Shown piece by piece: positions 23,801-25,740 of a DNA stretch of 25,740 nucleotides (within the stretch, counting starts at the first letter, position 1; the number at the start of each line of letters is the position of its first letter). This stretch comes from CAZXEJ01 sp964639895. Lineage in GTDB: Bacteria > Desulfobacterota_D > UBA1144 > Nemesobacterales > JADFKM01. Under the pieces are notes generated by a model that saw only the letters and a list, made by a program, of their open reading frames with translations, did no database searches and had not been told where the DNA came from. Location: NCBI GenBank assembly GCA_964639895.1, contig CAZXEJ010000033.1:1-25740 (forward strand), written 5' to 3'. Both the position numbers and the translations under genes were made by a program.

Positions 23801-24382
23801 GGCCGCATTTACACCCGCCTCTTCCATTGCCAGCTTTATTCCCCTTACGGCGGCCTTGACTTCCAGAATGTCCTGGCTGGTCTCGACGAGCAATATGTCG
23901 ACACCGCCCTCGAGCAGAGCGAGCGACTGCTCGCGGAACACCTCCACCAGTTCTCCGTACGTGATGTCACCCAGTGTGGAATCGGTCGATGAAGGCAACT
24001 TGCCCGAGGGGCCCAGTGAGCCGGCGACGAAACGTGGCTTGTCGGCCGTGGAGAAACGGTCGGCTACGCGCCTTGCCAGCTCGGCCGAGGCACGGTTCAG
24101 TTCGGCCACCCTGTCGTCGAGACCGTATTCGGACAGAGTGATCCTGTTTGAACGAAAGGTGTTCGTCTCTATTACATCCGCCCCTACGGCAAGGAAAGAG
24201 GCGTGTATCTCTTCGATGAGATCGGGTCTGGTGACGGACAGGATATCGTTGCACCCTTCGTAGCGTTCCCCACCGAAATCAGACGCAGAAAGGCCATAGC
24301 GCTGTATCGAGGTGCCCATTGCACCGTCGAATATCACTACGCGCCGCCTCAGAGTATCCAGGTAACGTTTCGCCCTGTCCAT
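20840..24382 (-). CDS. metH: Cobalamin-dependent methionine synthase
   Basis: MetH transfers a methyl group from 5-methyltetrahydrofolate to homocysteine through methylcobalamin. The 1180-residue product is complete, with four modules in order. The homocysteine domain (about 1-320) has zinc ligands Cys232, Cys298 and Cys299 in GLNCSTGP and GGCCGTTPEH. The pterin domain (about 345-615) includes NSINLENG and GVSNVSFGLTPAARRVINSVFLHHA. The B12 domain (about 645-880) has His742, the cobalt ligand, in GDVHDIGKN. The reactivation domain (about 950-1180) has the SAM-binding RYSWGYPACPD and GYQLVPEHSTAA. A Ser/Arg/Pro-rich linker joins the last two modules. The SD sequence is poor. A strong hairpin lies 43 bases before the start. 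No cobalamin or SAM riboswitch signature was recognised upstream. Confidence 0.96.
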   Translation of the reverse strand: MDRAKRYLDTLRRRVVIFDGAMGTSIQRYGLSASDFGGERYEGCNDILSVTRPDLIEEIHASFLAVGADVIETNTFRSNRITLSEYGLDDRVAELNRASAELARRVADRFSTADKPRFVAGSLGPSGKLPSSTDSTLGDITYGELVEVFREQSLALLEGGVDILLVETSQDILEVKAAVRGIKLAMEEAGVNAALQVQVTLDVTGRMLLGTEIGAVLTILEPLGIDVIGLNCSTGPDYMRDPVRYLTTHTDLPVSAIPNAGLPRNVDGEAVYPMEPEPMASMLADFVKELGCNIVGGCCGTTPEHIAAIVAMVEGENPWSHRPGEPDRTPRIASPVAAVELDQEPKPLLVGERLNAQGSRKVKRLLLEGEYDALVEIAREQIDAGAHALDVCVALTEREDEAEQMARVVKLLAASVSAPLVIDSTEATVIRAALETYGGRAVVNSINLENGLERVRQVLPLVKEHGAVVIALTIDEEGMAQTAERKLSVARRIYDLALSDYGLHPHDLVFDVLTFPVTTGQKELRRAAVETLEGVRLVKENLPGVYTILGVSNVSFGLTPAARRVINSVFLHHAVEAGLDMAIINPAHVIPYGEIPSDVREMVDALVFDRDEDALPRVISYFESTGGEEVALGGQPSDPTEGMDVYDKIHWHIVHRRKEGIDELIDLAVERSDAVWVLNHVLLPAMKEVGDKFGAGELILPFVLQSAEVMKKAVARLERYLERKEGQQKGTVVLATVYGDVHDIGKNLVGTILSNNGYKVVDLGKQVPVNTIIDAAVEHDATAIGLSALLVSTSKQMPICVQELHSRGHRFPVLIGGAAINRRFGYRILFVGENTEYEPGVFYCKDAFEGLSVMDKLTSDERDAFVESVKAAARKHVLGRTPEAAAASSASDEGRDSTSRTVPRAPSIPRPRRWGVVVLGRDEIEIDEVVRCFDLETLFRLHWGGRGKRGAEWSELVEKEFIPRLRRMQRELVEKRWLGYGAVYGIFPAAAEGDELVVFDPDDREHEIARWRFPRQQGRRHLCLTDYFLERAEGMDVVGLQVVTAGPEATARIEELQGRGDYTEAYYLAGFASQLAEGLAEWVHRRVREEMRIAPDRGLRYSWGYPACPDLRQQEDVLRILGAKEALGVELTEGYQLVPEHSTAAIVVHHPKAIYFSTGYEKRERERMVEEVLGDIKSSV

Positions 24383-24424
24383 CGCGATTTAACAATAGCC
24401 CCAACCAGAAAAGACACTAATCTA

Positions 24425-24445
24425 GCGGGTCCCAAAGGGACCCGC
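24425..24445 (-). promoter_or_regulatory. Perfect 9-bp hairpin in the metH leader
   Basis: GCGGGTCCC and GGGACCCGC are perfect inverted repeats separated by three bases. The hairpin ends 43 bases before the metH ATG. On the metH strand a TCTTTT run follows only after some ten further bases, so it is not a standard terminator. It may be an attenuator, a terminator of an upstream transcript, or an operator (inference). Confidence 0.5.
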
Positions 24446-25605
24446 GGGCAAACCATACGACAAAAAGATAATGATACCATAGTTGATACACCCGATGGGA
24501 GGTGGAATGGGTGGTGATTGGACAACCGCAAAGAAGCCCTGATCGGGAAGCGGCGGGGATGCACGCAGCGGAAGCAAGGAGTAACGGTGGAAGTAAAACG
24601 GTCCTCGTCTAGGAGAAGGGCGTATCTGTAAAATATCGAAGCCTACACCGTAGCTGCGCCACAGGTAATCATCCAAGGCCACGAACCATCGGTGTTGACA
24701 GATGACTTAACGTCGGTGACAAACACGGTGCACCGCGAGAAAACATGATAACCATCTGTCGCGAAAGTGATTAGACAGAGTGTAACAATAAGGAGCCACC
24801 ATGAGTCAGCATCATAGTCGCGCGGCCCGAATGGAAGGTCACGATACAGACAGGTGGATGACCCTTGTATGAAGAGTAAGCCGCACACCGAGGGATACCG
24901 GCGATAGGTGACAAAAGGAAGGCTATGTGCGCGACGGTTCCTACGTACATACAGCCATACAGCCTAGGCATAAAGAAAGAGGAGCTTTGTATATTTGCAT
25001 AAATGATTATAACATACCATCTAACCCTAGAAATTACCTTAGATATTATAAAGTGTAAAATCCGGTAGTTGAAACCACTATTTAACACTATACATAAAGT
25101 TCAACAATGCACGTCGTCATTGATATTATCATGTATCACGAACTATCCGGCCGGCTGCGGATTTCGACTTGACTTGAAACGGCATCCCGTCCATCTAATT
25201 CAACGCGGTCCTTCGCTTGAGTATGAAGTTCATGGAGTTCGGAGTTCCCTGCTTATAGTTGATGTAAACGCACAGGGCCTTACAAAAAACAACCAGACGC
25301 GGAGCGGGCCACAGGTCCGGTCCCTCCCCTACGCTCCTACGACTGAGCAGATTGCTAGATAATCCCGATTTCCCCTAAGATCAAGATAAATCAGGCCTGT
25401 GCACCCTGATTCCCAGGGATACTTCTACGATGAGGGACAGTGCTGCACTATCGACACTCCTACCATCTATCGGCAGACTACGACATCCAAAAGCACCCCT
25501 ACTGAGAAGAGGGAAGGATTATCTCAACCTATTTGTTTTGCGCATAGCCACAATATCAACTTTGCAAAGTGATTATGAGTAAACGGTTAAGACGTCGGCA
25601 GAAAC

Positions 25606-25627
25606 CACCCATTCTGGGTCGTGGGTG
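25606..25627. repeat. Alternating small hairpins in the AT-rich tail
   Basis: CACCCA (25606-25611) can pair with TGGGTG at 25622-25627, while ACCCA within it can instead pair with TGGGT at 25615-25619. The two are mutually exclusive. No gene lies nearby within the window. Confidence 0.3.
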
Positions 25628-25740
25628 CTCTGGAAACCTGATTTTTAAAAGATTGATGAACAAGAGCGATTCAAACCTCAAAGGTTGTACTCTTAACCTT
25701 CAATCCGGACATCTTTATGGGTGAATTGTGACACCGTTTC

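Larger units (their letters stand above)
24383..25740. other. AT-rich gene-free tail upstream of metH
   Basis: The last 1.36 kb holds no gene I can support. Composition shifts from the GC-rich body to clearly AT-rich from about 24970 (for example 24985-25110). Open frames are short, lack SD sequences, and overlap on both strands. Notable items are the metH leader hairpin at 24425-24445, a C-rich stretch in the metH sense direction around 24490-24530, alternating hairpins at 25606-25627, an ATCAGG...CCTGAT dyad near 25391, and AACCT-CAA-AGGTT near 25675. One frame near 25261 has a faint PilZ-like motif. No tRNA, tmRNA, SRP RNA, RNase P RNA or rRNA signature was recognised. Confidence 0.55.

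Noticed and set aside
24541..24760. Candidate cobalamin or SAM riboswitch, or SRP-like RNA (GGAAGC-containing stretch).
   Set aside because: Checked on both strands. Conserved core motifs of these RNAs are not present in the right order.
24422..24888. Minus-strand frames upstream of metH (86 and 81 codons), one starting VALDDYLWRSYGVGFDI.
   Set aside because: They have no SD sequence or recognised domain and run through the leader hairpin. Possibly remains of a gene, but not supportable as coding.
24987..25058. AT-rich 23-codon frame after AAAGAGGAG in the tail.
   Set aside because: The SD-to-start distance is only about two bases and the peptide has no support. Chance is likely in AT-rich sequence.
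1..25740. CRISPR arrays, transposases, phage genes, toxin-antitoxin or defence cassettes.
   Set aside because: Reading through both strands showed no regularly spaced repeats, no terminal inverted repeats with a transposase, and no proteins of these classes. The only recombinase is the housekeeping Xer protein.

Overview
This 25.7-kb window is ordinary bacterial chromosome from a GC-rich Gram-negative organism. The gene complement and order (xerD, M50 protease, trpS, scpA and scpB in one run, a PHA-regulator-type PhaR protein, and a B12-dependent MetH) fit the former Deltaproteobacteria / Desulfobacterota best. That placement is inference from gene content, not a computed phylogeny. Codon use is GC-rich but contains many AGG (Arg) and ATA (Ile) codons, and start codons are often GTG or TTG.

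Layout. (1) Positions 1-5980 are dense housekeeping: xerD - M50 membrane protease - trpS - scpA - scpB on the + strand with short gaps or overlaps, then convergent ybeY (-), then divergent der (+). (2) Positions 5981-6759 are about 780 bases without a convincing gene. (3) Positions 6760-8744 hold a glycosyltransferase (-) divergent from a small lipoprotein (+). (4) Positions 8906-11067 hold a phaR-like regulator (-) divergent from ilvE (+), with good sigma70-type promoters in both directions between them, followed by a small YdjM/DUF457 membrane protein. (5) Positions 11100-14279 hold pepA-sppA (-), a peptidase pair. (6) Positions 14440-14775 hold a PilZ c-di-GMP receptor with a near-consensus promoter. 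(7) Positions 14776-15836 are about 1 kb without a gene, strongly C-rich on the + strand. (8) Positions 15837-17443 are a two-gene type III polyketide synthase / ICMT-like methyltransferase operon, resembling Bacillus bpsA-bpsB, which makes alkylpyrones and their methyl ethers. (9) Positions 17804-18983 hold hemB and a coupled 62-residue gene. (10) Positions 19388-20619 hold a half-size EamA transporter and a HAD hydrolase (-). (11) Positions 20840-24382 hold full-length metH (-). (12) Positions 24383-25740 are a 1.36-kb gene-free, visibly AT-richer tail.

Functional themes. Chromosome segregation and dimer resolution (XerD, ScpA, ScpB) share a transcription unit with translation (TrpRS) and membrane proteolysis (M50). 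SppA and PepA plausibly act in series on peptides. The clearest specialised-metabolism locus is the type III PKS pair. No mobile element, CRISPR array, tRNA or rRNA was found. No stable GC hairpin directly followed by a T-run (classical intrinsic terminator) was seen, while spacers after several + strand transcription units are C-rich and G-poor, which would suit Rho-dependent termination. I see no clear, wholly new multi-gene system. The best leads are the PKS operon, the structured gene-free spacers, the AT-rich tail and several start-site or leader oddities.
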